Counted from the first letter of the stretch, positions 34,789 through 46,984 are shown. The stretch: DNA of 64,000 nt from Takakia lepidozioides (GCA_030704615.1 CM060734.1:63254042-63318041), one strand, 5' to 3'. Program-made: numbers and translations. Notes: generated by a model from the sequence alone, not told the origin.

Positions 34789-36256
34789 ACATGTTACTAA
34801 AGATACATCAGTGGAAAATTCCTTTACTTGGCAAAAACAGTGAAGCTCCACTGGCCATACCCAGTAATACTACCTTGCTGTGTAGCCCTCTGCTTACTCA
34901 CAGAAAATTGTTCCTGCAGGATTAACATTTCTCAGTCCACAGGGGAGATAGATAGAGGTTGAGGGATGAAAAAGACGTATGCTGCAAAAGCACTGCTTAG
35001 TCGCTTTAGGTACTCTTGATCCAGGGTTCAGAGGTGAGGTTCGTTTGTTGGTCCTAAAAATCCACAAAGGATACCAATCAGAAATTGCAAAGGGCAGGTA
35101 ATTGCCACGTTATCTGCTCTACATAACACAAGTCTATTGGATGACCTTGTAGACTAGTTGGTCATGCTTGCCAGCACTGTGCCAATTCCCTTCCTTGGAG
35201 AGTTATCCTGGTCTCAGTGAGGAAGACAGGACGGACATCTCTAGTGGACCAAGAATCTGGCTTCACAAGCCCGTTTTAGTCAAAAAGGAGTGCCCACAGT
35301 GTATGGAGCATCCTGTTGAGTCTGAGAGAGGGTGACCATCTGCCCAGTGAGTACCCAAGAACTGTTTTGGGGGTGGAAGAAATAGACATGGTGGGAGCCA
35401 GCAATAGGGAGGTAGGAACAGGAGCGTAGAGCGATGTACAAGAGCTACGGGAGTAAGACTTGTGACCAGCCTTCTAAAGAATCCACACCAGCGCTGAGAG
35501 GGTATATAAAAAGGACCGGAGGGCTCTGCTCTTGGTGGGCTTTCCCACCTCCAACTTACTTTTTCCTAGCTAAACAGCACGCAGGGCCACCACTAAAAAA
35601 TGGCGTCAAACAGGTACCAGCCGTAACTACATACTAGCTCAATAAGTTTCTAGGATACTATACATGTTAAGGACTGTGATCTGGTCATTAAGAACCAAGA
35701 CTACCTCTGTTTAAAAGGCGTTTATTTTAAGAAGGCCTGTTTTTGGATTAGTCTCATTTCTGCGTGTGGATATTCCACAATGTAACTTTACTAGCTAAAA
35801 ATACTTCGACATGAACTTGACTTGTTTTGGAGGGAACCCTCTGTTAAGTTACTTTAGAAACCAACCCAGACCATGCCAGAAAAACATGCTGTAAATTAGA
35901 ATACTAATATACCATATAAAATGAGGGTGGCAGTTAAACTAGACTTACTGAACACTAAAGCTCGTGTCCAGCGGACTTCCTGAGTCAGAAGTGAAGTTAA
36001 TACCTCCTGAGCTTTCTAGTTCTCCCTACGCTAAGGGCAATTTTGGGTTGCCTTTCTACCTATGCTGGGTATACTCCACTATCGGCTCTTGGAGGGTTGA
36101 TATGCCAGAGGAAATGTCTTCACCCAGTACATCCGACCCAATATTCTCAGGAAATGGTGGATAAACCAAGGAAATGCCAGGAAATGGTGGATGAACTGAG
36201 TAGCTACGTAGATCAATGAATGAAGAAAGCTCACCACTTCCCAGGAAAACGTCGTT
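34789..36256. other. No gene recognised; possible TATA box at about 35503
   Basis: A TATA-like word (GGGTATATAAAAAGG) lies near 35500 on the plus strand, followed by a 67-codon frame at 35434-35637 with no known motif. The end (36060-36256) is the 3' flank of locus B and resembles the 3' flank of locus D. Confidence 0.35.
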
Positions 36257-39200
36257 TCACCAGTAATCCCCACAAGAACAAATCCCATCTTCAAAGTGGT
36301 GAAAGCAATTAGCGTCCCGTACAACAATTGCTCAGCCAACAATCTTTGAGATGAACTTCGTGGCACTGTGGCAGTCACCACACACCCGAAGATTCTTGAT
36401 GAGATGGAGAGACGTCCCAGGGACGGTGCTGATCAGCCCAAAGGCAATGGCCAGCCTCTCACTGTGGTGGCAGAGAGAAAATTTCTTATGCTCCTCCCCC
36501 ACATCATGCAATACAAAGCGCGTGTCAGGCACATACCCTGCCTCCTTCATCTGCCCTGACAATCTTCTCGGCTCAGCAAGGATTTTCTCAATTTTAGGAT
36601 GCAATTTGTCATCGACAACAAAGGTGTGCACCCTGTTGCTGACCTCAATGCAGCAGCGACCTGGCTCCTTTCTAACCCCTCTGACCTTCATCATTTCTCT
36701 CACCTTTGCAGTATCATCCCACCTGCCAGCTGCCACATAGATGTTTGATAGCAACACATAAGTCGCGGCATCCTGTTCATCCCACTTGAGAATAGATGTT
36801 GCTGCACGTTCAGCCATCTCCACATTACAGTGAATTCTGCAGGCACCAAGCAAGGCACTCCACACCACATCATTTGGTGTCATTGGCATTTTGCTAATGA
36901 AGTCCTCTGCCTCATCCAATCGCCCCGCACGGCCAAGAAGGTCCACCATGCAGCCAAAGTGCTCCATTGCTGGAGTGATGCCATGTTCTTGACTCAGGGA
37001 ATCAAAGTAGTATTTGCCTTCATCCACTAGGCCAGCATGGCTACAGGCAGAGAGAACACATATAAAAGTGATACCGTCCATCTTCAAGCATTCCACTTGC
37101 ATTTCTTTGAGTAGTTGCAGCACCTCCATATCACAACCATGCTGGGCATATCCTGCAATCATCGCATTCCACGACACCACACCTCATTCAGCCATATTGT
37201 GAAACACTACCTTTGCATCTTCGATGCTCCCGCCTTTGGCATACATGTCCATCAGGGCAGTGTTCAGAATGACATCTGATGCAATTCCAGCTTTGATGAT
37301 GTCGCCATGGACCTCTTTGCCCTTTCCCAGGGCTGCCAGGCTTGCACACGCATTGCACACACAAACAAACGTGACCCCATTGGGCTTCACCCCTTCCCGC
37401 ATCATTTGCTCATAGGCCTCCAAAGCCTGCATTCCACACCCATTCTGGGCATATCCTGCAATCATTGCATTCCAGGACACCACATTTCGGTCAGGCATAT
37501 TGACGAATACTCCCTTTGCATCCTCGATGCTCCCGCATTTGGCATACATGTCAACCAGGGCAGTGTTCAGAATGACATCTGGTGCAATTCCAGCTTTGAT
37601 GATGTCAGAATGGACCTCTTTACCCTTTTCCAGGGCTGCGAGGCTTGCACATGCATTGCAAACACAGACAAAAGTGATCCGGTTGGGCTTCACACCTTCC
37701 TGCATCATTTGCTCATAGGTCTCCAATGCCTCCATCCCACACCCATGCTGGACATATCCTGCGATCAATGAATTCCAGCACACCACATCTCATTCCATCA
37801 TGTTGTTGAACACTCTCTTGGCATCTTCAATGCTCCCACTTTTGGCATACATGTCCATGAGGGCACTGTTCAGAATGAATCTGGTACAATTCCAGCTTTG
37901 ATGATGTCGCCATGGACCTCTTTGCCCTTTTCCAGGGCTGCCCGGTTTGCATGCACATTGCAAACGCAGATGAATGTTACACGGTCTGGCTTCACCCCTT
38001 CCCGCATCATCCTCTCATAGGTCTCCAAAGCCTCTATCCCACACCCTTGCTGAGCATACCCTGCGATCATCACATTCCAGGACACTATATCTCGTTGGGG
38101 CATATTGTCGAACACTCCTTTGCATCTTCAATGCTCCCGCATTTGGCATACATGTCCACAAGGGTACTGTTCAGAATGACATCTGGTGCCATTGCAGCTT
38201 TGATAATGTCACCATGGACCTCTTTGCCCTTTTCCAGGTCTTCCAAGCTCGCACATGCATTGCAAACGCTTACAAATGTGACCCGGTTGGGCTTCACCCC
38301 TTCCTGCATCATTTGTGCATAGGTCTCCAAAGCCTCCATCCCGCACCCATGCTGGGCATATCCTGCAATCATCGCATTCCAGGACACCATATCTCTTTGG
38401 ACCATATTGTCGAACACTCCCTTTGCATCCTTGATGCTCCCACATTTGGCGTACATGTTCATCAGGGCAGTGTTCAGAATGACATCTGGTACAGTTCCAG
38501 CTTTGATGATCGCCATGGACCTGTTTACCCTTTTCCAGGGCTGCCAGGTTCGCACATGCATTGCAAACGCAGATGAACGTTACACGGTCTGGCTTCACCC
38601 CTTCCCGCATCATCTGCTCATAGGTCTCCAAAGCCTCCATATCCTGCGATCATTGCATTCCAGGACACCATATCTCGTCGGGCCATATTGCTGAGTACTC
38701 CCTTTGCATCCTTGATGCTCCCACATTTCGCATACATGTTCATCAGGGCAGTGTTAGAACAACATCTGGTACAATTCCAGCTTTGATGATGTCGCCATGG
38801 ACCTGTTTGCCCTTTTCCAGGGCTGCCAGGCTCGCACATGCATTGCAAACGCAAACAAAGGTGATGTGGTTGGGCTTCACCCCTTCCCGCATCATTTGCT
38901 CATATGTCTCCAAGGCATTCTTACCACAGCCATGCTTGGTAAATCCTGCCATCATTATATTCCACATGATCAAACCACGTTCAGGCATTTTGTTGAACAC
39001 TTGTTGGGCCTCCACAATGCTCCCGCATTTAACATACATATTGACAAGGGTGTTGTGTAGAAAAACATTTGGCTTGAATCCACTTTGGATAATGTGAGCG
39101 CGCACCTGCTTTCCGGCTTCCAGGACTTTCATCTTGATGCACTTATGCAAGAGACAGACATAAGTATCAGAATCTGCTGAAATGCCTCCTTGCCTCAGAA

Positions 39201-39455
39201 TCTGTAGAGCCTCCTTCAGTTGCCCTGCATCACATAGCATCCTCACATGCCCAGAAGAGGTGTTGTGGACTCCCTCTCTTGGTCCTCCTTTGGAGACTGT
39301 GGTCATGGTGGAGGTGCCTGATTTTTTCAACTGTGCCACTGCTACTGCTTCCAGCTGACTATCCACCCATGCAGGTTTCTTGTAGCTATCAATCCACAGG
39401 GAATCATAGGTACGCTTGTGCTTGAAATCTGGCCCTCTTGGATGAATCTGGATAC
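36257..39455 (-). pseudogene. Locus B: PDF second half plus PPR-E-DYW, broken
   Basis: The exon starts after an acceptor at 39455 with the PDF second half (GPDFKHKRTYDSLW, then KKPAWVDSQLEA), runs on into a long PLS-type PPR array, and ends with E motifs and a DYW domain (stop at 36257). The frame is broken by several small deletions (near 38755, 38510, 38115 and 37885) and by TGA codons at about 37787, 37181 and 36332. At all three TGA sites relatives have CGA in MAERD/N or IVGRAIV. The HSERLA and CGDCH deaminase motifs are still present. It is a pseudogene of the same family as locus C, and the two lie head to head. Confidence 0.88.
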
Positions 39456-39702
39456 ACCCTCCATCCCTGCTCCTTCAGCTATCCCTGCCTCGGCAGCAAT
39501 ACTGCTGCTAGCAGCTGACAGTGACAGCCTAATTTTTATCTAGCAAACACCCCGACCCTACTTATCAAACACTAGTTCCTATCCTGAATTGATCCCAAGA
39601 CATCACAAAATGCTGGGGAGGGAGAGAGAATGACAATTGACAAAGAAAGCTTTGTGATGAATCTTGTTGTCTGCCTCTGCTTGTAATCTAACAGGCATTC
39701 AC

Positions 39703-41430
39703 CTTTTTGCCTGGATTGTCCCACCATTGACTGGGGTCAGAGAAACATTCCTTCCAAAGCTTCTCTTTGTCTCTGTTTTCAGTTATTGGATATTTGCCTG
39801 TTGCCAGTGGCAGTAAAATGTCAAAATCACTCCAAACCACCATAGGTCTTCTGTTTTTTGTTTGTTGCCAAATTGGCAGTAACATGTCAAGATCACTCCG
39901 AACCACCATAGATCCACCCGACAAGCTAACATGCAGAACTGAACATGACAAATTAGGGACGAATCTGATAAGAGGACAAAACAGGCTGAAACGTGTTGAA
40001 GAAGAAATTGCCCTTACCACATTGTCCTTGACCTCGTGTCATGAAAGCACCTAGCTTTTCTTGCACCCAAGGAGGATTCAACCAACCATCAACCCAAAGG
40101 ACTTCTTGTTTGCGTTGCTTGTGTCTGTAGTCAGGTGATCTCGGATTGGTCTGTGAGAACCACCACAGTGCAGCTGAATAGATTTAAACAAGGCCTCCTA
40201 AGACCACGCTGATCCTCCCGATTCAACCAACCATCAACCCAAAGGACTTCTTGTTTGCGTTGCTTGTGTCTGTAGTCAGGTGATCTCGGATTGGTCTGTG
40301 AGAACCACCACAGTGCAGCTGAGTAGATTTAAACAAGGCCTCCTAAGACCACGCTGATCCTCCCGATTCAACCAACCATCAACCCAAAGGACTTCTTGTT
40401 TGCGTTGCTTGTGTCTGTAGTCAGGTGATCTCGGATTGGTCTGTGAGAACCACCACAGTGCAGCTGAATAGATTTAAACAAGGCCTCCTAAGACCACCCT
40501 GATCCTCCCGAGTACCTTGTAAACACCAGAAAAAGAACAAATCATGATACTGACAGGAATAGCCCACTTCTGTAGAATGAACAAACTTCTTCACATTGTA
40601 TATTAAGAAAGCCACACCTTGCCATCCCACCATTGTGAAGGATCTTTTAAAAACTCATGCCAACGCTGCTCCATGCTCCAAGGTAGACCTTCGTGTCCGA
40701 AACTCCGACGGTATCAACAATTTGACCAGTTCCTTTTACGGAGGAGTGCCAGTGAGCTTTCAACAACATTTGTGCAAGTGACTGTGGGCACGATTGGACT
40801 CTACACAATGAGGAACATACCAACACGTCTGAACTTACACAGATGCTAAACAAGCTTGTGCATGACAGGCTGCCCCTCTAATCAGGTCACTGTGAGTCAT
40901 ACTCACTTTCATCTGCAAGCTTCGAAGGAGCTCCACCATCTACACCAGAATCAGCACCGCACTCTGATATCTCTCCACCATCACCAGACTGTTCTTGTGG
41001 CATGGCAATTAATTTTTCTTTCACCCAAGGAAGATTGAACCGACCCTCAATGCACATGCCCTCTTGTGTGCCCTGCTTCCGTCTGTAGTCTGGAGATTTT
41101 GGAGTGGTCTGTGAAAACGACCAGGGAGCAGCTGAGCAGCCACAGTCTCATCCCCTCCCAAGCACCATGCAGACTCCAGGGGAAAGACCTTCTGCATCCT
41201 ACTTTCATTCCCATCTTACGAAGAACAACCTATGACACTGAGAGTAAAAGCAGTTTATGCAGAGAAAAGCGATTCTAACTTCAATCAACAACTAGGTGTA
41301 CAATCGAGTCCACACAATATGATCATAGCAGACTTCCTTAGAAAGCTCACCTTGTCAACGCTGCAGTCCCACCATTGTGAAGGATCTATAAAGAACTCCT
41401 CCCAGCGCTGTTCCATGCTCCAGCGTTGAC
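39703..41430 (-). pseudogene. Locus B: upstream exons with PDF motifs 1, 2 and 3 first half
   Basis: Exons can be placed by analogy with locus C: PDF1 first half 41430-41351, PDF1 second half with acidic tail 41108-40907, PDF2 first half 40688-40618, PDF2 second half 40440-40018 (a region holding a triplication), PDF3 first half 39797-39703. Lengths equal those of locus C or differ by 3n (202 against 208, 71 against 80, 95 against 95), so this part was under selection until recently. Sequence cores are FFIDPSQWWD, SPDYRRKQGTQE, FLKDPSQWWD and CFSDPSQWWDNPGKK. PDF motifs bind single-stranded DNA in Arabidopsis OSB proteins (Zaegel et al. 2006). A homolog of the first exon of locus C lies at about 41700-41600 but is frameshifted. 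Confidence 0.8.
40075..40510 (-). repeat. Three tandem copies of a 145-bp unit that holds a PDF exon start
   Basis: Units start at 40075, 40220 and 40365 and are almost identical. Each contains the 3' end of the intron, the AG acceptor and the first half of the PDF2 second-half exon (SPDYRHKQRKQEVLW). Loci C and D have this piece once. The repeat gives the transcript three equivalent acceptor sites. Confidence 0.92.
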
Positions 41431-42498
41431 CTACGTGCCCGAAATCCCAGTTATCGGCCTTGTCTTACTATCCCGTGTGCTATCTTGCTTCTTTGCCCAT
41501 GCTGTTGAATTGCTCAGAAGAGCCTGGATCCTACGGCGCATACAACACAGCGACCCCAAAAGGGAAGCGGCACAGTGTTTCGGGTTGTCACCTAATTTGA
41601 ATTGCATCCCTGAAGGTTGACGAGGCGCCATATCCACCACATGCAAGGAATTCCGTCCTCTCCGCATTGCTAATGGGGATGCGGCTCCACAGTGCATGAC
41701 GCGAAGCCTCTGGCATTACCGGAACGAAAGGACAGGGCCTTGGATATGGGGTCGGCCATGGAGGCATAGGATGTGCTGAGGGATGACGCCTGCTTTGAGG
41801 TAGCTACACACGATGGCAGCACCACCCTCTTTCTCCACACCACCCCATCATCACGCATTGCAGACTTTACCAAACATTCCAGATGCCTGTGAGATGAAAT
41901 CCCGGAACAATTTTCCAAATTCCGGGATATGTACAGTCTCGTAGCTAATTGTTAGGACCGGCTTGTGATTGTCGTCCCCCTCGTCTCTCGTGAATCACTC
42001 GTCTCCCGCCGCTTGCCTTGTTTCTTCAACAATTGTAAGTTAATTTATGGGCACGCTTCAAGTCACGAGATTGATGAGCGCCACTTGTGAATTTCGACGG
42101 ATTCATGGCTGTGGCATGCAATCTTGGAAGCCTCTGCCTTCCTTCCACCTCTCTCCTTCCCTCATCCCTCCAGTAAGAGGCTCTGTGTGGCCATGTTCCC
42201 CACTACCTTATGCTCTGTACCGTCAACTCCTCGATTTCTCCCCTTCCTCTCTGCTTCGCCCTCGCCGGCATTCCTTTTTTCTAGCTGTGGCTCTCCGTGA
42301 AGTGAGATTTCTGTGGGTCCGTCTCTGACGGCTTGATCAAAGCCTCTGATTTTGTGTGGGTTTATGTGCGCCTTATGGCCTATTCAAGGAATGAATATCA
42401 GCAGAGCTTTCTGCGCCCTCTGGTGTTCAGTGTTGGCTTGCTCTCTGGCTCTAGGGTGTGAACTCTTTCTCCACTTACGATTGCAAGTAGACGCGTGG
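41431..42498. promoter_or_regulatory. Head-to-head intergenic region between loci B and C
   Basis: Loci B (-) and C (+) diverge from here. Decayed first-exon sequence of B lies at about 41920-41430. Between about 41950 and 42480 no conserved coding sequence is seen, and the region should hold the promoters of both genes. No clear TATA box stands out. Confidence 0.5.
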
Positions 42499-45400
42499 AT
42501 GGCAGCGTCGTCCGGTGTTCTCCTGACCGCGCATGCCGACTCTTCTAGACCCAAGGCCCTGTCCACCCGCTTCGGTTATGAGGGAAGCGTCGCGTCATGC
42601 AGCGGGTTGTGTGGCTGGGCTGTGGAGCTGAAAGCATGCCCCTTAGCAATGCGCAGAGGACGGCATCCCTTGCATGTAGTTGCTGTGGTGCCTCGGCAAC
42701 CTTCAGGGATGCCTTTCAAATCAGGTGATAACACGAAACACTTCGCGATTTCCCATCTTGGTTCGCTAAGTTGTGTTGTATGCGCCGAAGTATCCAGGCT
42801 TGAATTGTCTTTTGAGCAATTCAGCAGAAACAGTACTCTGGGCTAAGAAGCAAGAAAGCGCAAGGGATAGTTAGACAAGGCCGATAATTGGTGTATTTCC
42901 CACGTAGGTCAACGCTGGAGCATGGACCAGCGCTGGCAGGAGTTCTGTAAAGATCCTTCACAATGGTGGGACTCCAGCGTTGACAAGGTGAGCTTTCTTC
43001 ATTTAGGACGTGAAGGAGTCTTAGGGAGTTGGACTGAACTCTGGTATGATCATATAGTGTGGACTGGATTGTGCCCCTAGTTGTTGAGTGAAGTTGGAAT
43101 CTTGCTTTGTTCCGCTAATATTGCTTTTAATCTCAATATCATATGTTGTTTTCCTAAGGTGGGAATGGAAGTAGGATGTGCAAGGTCTGTCCTGGAGTTT
43201 ACTTGGGCGGGTTGAGACTGTCTCTGCTCATCTGCTCCTCATCGTTTCCTCAGACCACTCCAGAATCTCTAGACTACAGACATAAGCAAGGCACACAAGG
43301 GGGCGTGGGCATTGATGGTTCGTTCAATCCTCCTTGGATGAAAGAAAATTTAATTGCCATGCCACAAGATCAAGAACAGTCTGGTGATGGTGGAAAGATA
43401 TCAGAGTGCGGTTCTGATTCTGGTGTAGATGGTGGAGCTCCTTCGAAGCTTGTAGATGAAAGTGAGTATGCCTCACAGTGACCTCATTAGAGGGCAGCCT
43501 TGTCATGCACAAGCTTGTTTAGCATCTGTGTGTCAATGTATGGATGGAGATATCAACATATATGTTAGTACTGTTGGTAACATCAATTACATGTTCATGA
43601 AAGTATGTTGAAAGCTACACTAGCACTCCTCCATGAAGGAACTGGTCAAATTGTTGATACTGTCGGAGTTTCGGTCTCAAAGGTCTACATTGGAGCATGG
43701 AGCAGCGCTGGCATGAGTTTTTAAAAGATCCTTCACAATGGTGGGACAACCGCAATGGCAAGGTGTGGCTTTCTTAATATACAGTGTGAGGAAGTTTGTT
43801 CATTCTACAAAAGTGGGCTATTCCTGTCAGTATCATGATTTGTTCTTTTTCTGGTGTTTACAAGGTACTCGGGAGGATCAGCTTGGTCTTAGGAGGCCTT
43901 GTTTAAATCTATTCAGCTGCACTGTGGTGGTTCTCACAGACCAATCCGAGATCACCTGACTACAGACACAAGCAACGCAAACAAGAAGTCCTTTGGGTTG
44001 ATGGTTGGTTGAATCCTCCTTGGGTGGAAGAAAAGCTAGGTGCTTTCATGACAAGAGGTCAGGGACAATGTGGTAAGGGTAATTTCTTCTTCAACACGTT
44101 TCAGCCTGTTTTGTCCTCTTATCAGATTCGTCCCTAATTTGTCATGCTCAGTTCTGCATGTTAGCTTGTCAGGTGGATCTATGGTGGTTCGGAGTGATCT
44201 TGACATGTTACTGCCAATGTGGCAACAAACAAAAAACAGAGGACCTATGGTGGTTTGGAGTGATTTTGACATTTTACTGCCACTGGCAACAGGCAAATAT
44301 CCAATAACTGAAAACAGAGACAAAGAGAAGCTTTGGAAGGAATGTTTCTCTGACCCCAGTCAATGGTGGGACAATCCAGGCAAAAAGGTGAATGCCTGTT
44401 AGATTACAGAGAGAAGCAGGCAACAAGGTGCATTGCAAAGCTTTCTTGGGACATTGTCATCCTCTCTCTCTCCCCAGCACATTTTGAAAGTCTTGGGAGT
44501 AATTCTGCATAGGAACTAGTCTGTGATAAGTAGAGTTGGGGTGTTTACTAGAAAACATCTAGGCTGTCAAGGGGAGGATCTATGCATTATTGCTGCTAAG
44601 GCAGGGATAGCTGAAGGAGGAGGAATGGAGTGTGCGTCCAGATTCTGGAAGCAGCAGCAGTGGCACAGTTGATGAAATCAGGCACCTCCACCATGACCAC
44701 AGCTTCCAAAATAGGACCAAGAGAGGGAATCCGTAGTACCTCTTCTGGTAGTTCTGGGCGTGTGAGGATGCTATGTAAGGCAGGACAACTGAAAAAGGCT
44801 CTACAGATGTTAAACCAAGGAGGCTTTTCAGCAGATTCAAATACTTATGTCTGTCTCTTGCTTACGTGCATCAAGATGAGAAGCCTGGAAGGCGGAAAGC
44901 AGGTGCACGCTCACATTATCCAGGGCGGATGCAAACCAAACATTTTTCTTCACAACACCCTTGTCGACATGTATGTTAAATGTGGGAGCATTGTGGATGC
45001 ACACCAACTGTTCAACAAAATGCCTGAACGCCGGTTGATCACATGGAATATTATGATGGCAGGATTTAACAGGCATGGGTGTGGTAAGAATGCCTTGGAG
45101 ACGTATGAGCAAATGATAGGGGAAGGTGTGGAGCCCGACCACATCACGTTTGTTTGTGTTTGCAATGCATGTGCGAACTTGGCAGACTTGGAAAAGGGCA
45201 AAGAGGTCCATGGTGACATCATCAAAGCTGGACTTATACCAGATGTCATTCTGAACACTGCCCTGATAAAAATGTATGCCAAATGCGGGCACATCGACAA
45301 TGCAAAGGGAGTGTTTGACAATATGGGCAAACGAGATGTGGTGTCCTGGAACGCAATGATCACAGGATATGCCCAGCGTGGGTGCGGGATGCAGGCTTTG

Positions 45401-46564
45401 GAGACCTATGGGCAAATGATGCTGGAAGGGTTGAAGCCTAACCGTGTCACGTTTGTTTGTGTTTGCAATGCGTGTGCGAGCCTGGCAGCCTTGCAAAAGG
45501 GTAAAGAGGTCCATGGCGACATCATCAAAGCGGGAATTGTACCAGATATCATTCTGAATACTGCCCTGGTGGACATGTATGCCAAGTGCGGCAGCATCGA
45601 ATATGCAAAGCGAGTGTTCGACAACATGGCTGAACGAGATGTGCTGTCATGGACCGCAATGATCGCAGGATATGCCCAACATGGTTGTCATAGGGAGGCC
45701 CTGCAACTATTTCAAGGAATGCAGAAGGAAGGCTTGAAGCCGGACAGTATCACCTTTACATGTGTTCTCACTGCATGCAGCCATGTTGGCCTACTGGATG
45801 AAGGAAGACGCTACTTTGATTTCCTGAGTCAATATTATGGTGTCACTCCGACAGTGAAGCACTTTGGCTGCATGGTGGACCTTCTTGGACGGGCGGGGCA
45901 TTTGGATGAGGCAGAGGACCTCATTAGTAAAATGCCAATCAAACCAGATGCTGTGGTGTGGAAGGCCTTGCTTGGTGCCTGCAGAGTACATGGCAATGTG
46001 GAGATGGCTGAACGTGCGGCAACATCTATTCTCAAGTTGGATGAACAGGATGTCGTGACTTATGTGTTGCTGTCAAACATCTATGCCGCAGCTGGCAGGT
46101 GGGACGATAGTGCAAAGGTGAGAAAAATGATGAAGGTCAGAGGGGTTAGAAAGGAGCCAGGTCGCTGCTGCATTGAGATTGGCAACAAGGTGCACACCTT
46201 TGTTGTAGATGACAAATTGCATCCCAAAATTGAGGAAATCCAAGCTGAGCTGAGAAGATTGTCTGGGCAGATGAAGGAGGCAGGGTATGTGCCTGACACG
46301 CGATTTGTGTTGCATGATGTGGGGGAGAAGCAAAAGGAATTTTCTCTTTGCCACCACAGTGAGAAGCTGGCCATTGCTTTTGGGCTGATCAGCACGGCCC
46401 CTGGGATGCCTCTCCGTGTCATCAAGAATCTTCGGGTGTGTGGTGACTGCCACACAGCCACCAAGTTCATCTCAAAGATTGTTGACCGTGCAATTGTAGT
46501 ACGGGATGCTAACCGCTTTCACCACTTTAAAGATGGGGTTTGTTCTTGTGGGGATTACTGGTGA
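42499..46564 (+). CDS. Locus C: PDF-PPR-DYW fusion protein, seven exons, frame intact
   Basis: Exons: 42499-42724, 42908-42987, 43254-43461, 43683-43762, 43940-44072, 44293-44387 and 44642-46564. All junctions have GT-AG signals and matching phases, giving about 914 codons. The N-terminus (MAASSGVLLTAHADSSRP) is rich in Ser, Ala and Arg like an organelle transit peptide. Exons 2-3 and 4-5 each encode one PDF motif (for example WHEFLKDPSQWWDNRNGK with SPDYRHKQRKQEVLWVDG), known from OSB single-stranded-DNA-binding proteins. Exon 6 gives a third first half; its second half is deleted in frame at the start of exon 7. Exon 7 has about nine PPR motifs in P-L-S order, E motifs, a PG box (GVRKEPGRCCIEIG) and a complete DYW deaminase (HSEKLA, CGDCH, final CGDYW). 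Expected role: C-to-U editing of organelle RNA; the PDF part may add nucleic-acid binding. No OB fold is visible. Confidence 0.82.
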
Positions 46565-46984
46565 CGATGTTTTCCTGGAAAGGTGCAAGTCTGGAAAGGT
46601 GCAAGTCTGTTGCTTCGTTCATGATCTGTACAGCTATTTTGTTCATCGACCGTTGATCCTGAGAATATTGGCCATGATGTACTGTTGAGGCATCTCCACT
46701 GGCATATCAAGCTTCCAAGAGCCCATAGTGGGGTCTATCCATCATATGTGGAAAGTCAGCCCATAATTGCACTTGACTGGAGCAGATGAGTGAAGCAGGG
46801 GTTTAAATTGACTCTGGTGAGAGCAGAAGGAATTCAGAGTGCTGTTCTGATTGTGGTGTGGAAGGTGGGGCTTCTTTGAAGCTTGAAGATGAAATTGAAT
46901 ACAATTTGGATGAGATTCGAGGGGCAGCCTTGTGCACAAGTTGGTTCAGCATCTTCATTTTGGACTCTTAAGAGAAATCCGAAC
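46565..46984. other. 3' flank of locus C
   Basis: It holds a segment at about 46810-46930 related to the acidic tail of the PDF1 second-half exon (words like GAGTGCTGTTCTGATTGTGG), also found downstream of loci A and D. This suggests the PPR-DYW part sits between older OSB-like exons. No complete exon is supported. Confidence 0.5.

Noticed and set aside
35434-35637. A 67-codon frame near a TATA-like box
   Set aside because: No conserved motif, and the TATA word alone does not establish a gene.
42499-42907. An OB-fold (SSB) domain expected before PDF motifs in OSB proteins
   Set aside because: I looked for the SSB-like core in the first exon and introns of loci B and C and saw none; the first exon looks like a transit peptide with a short basic segment.
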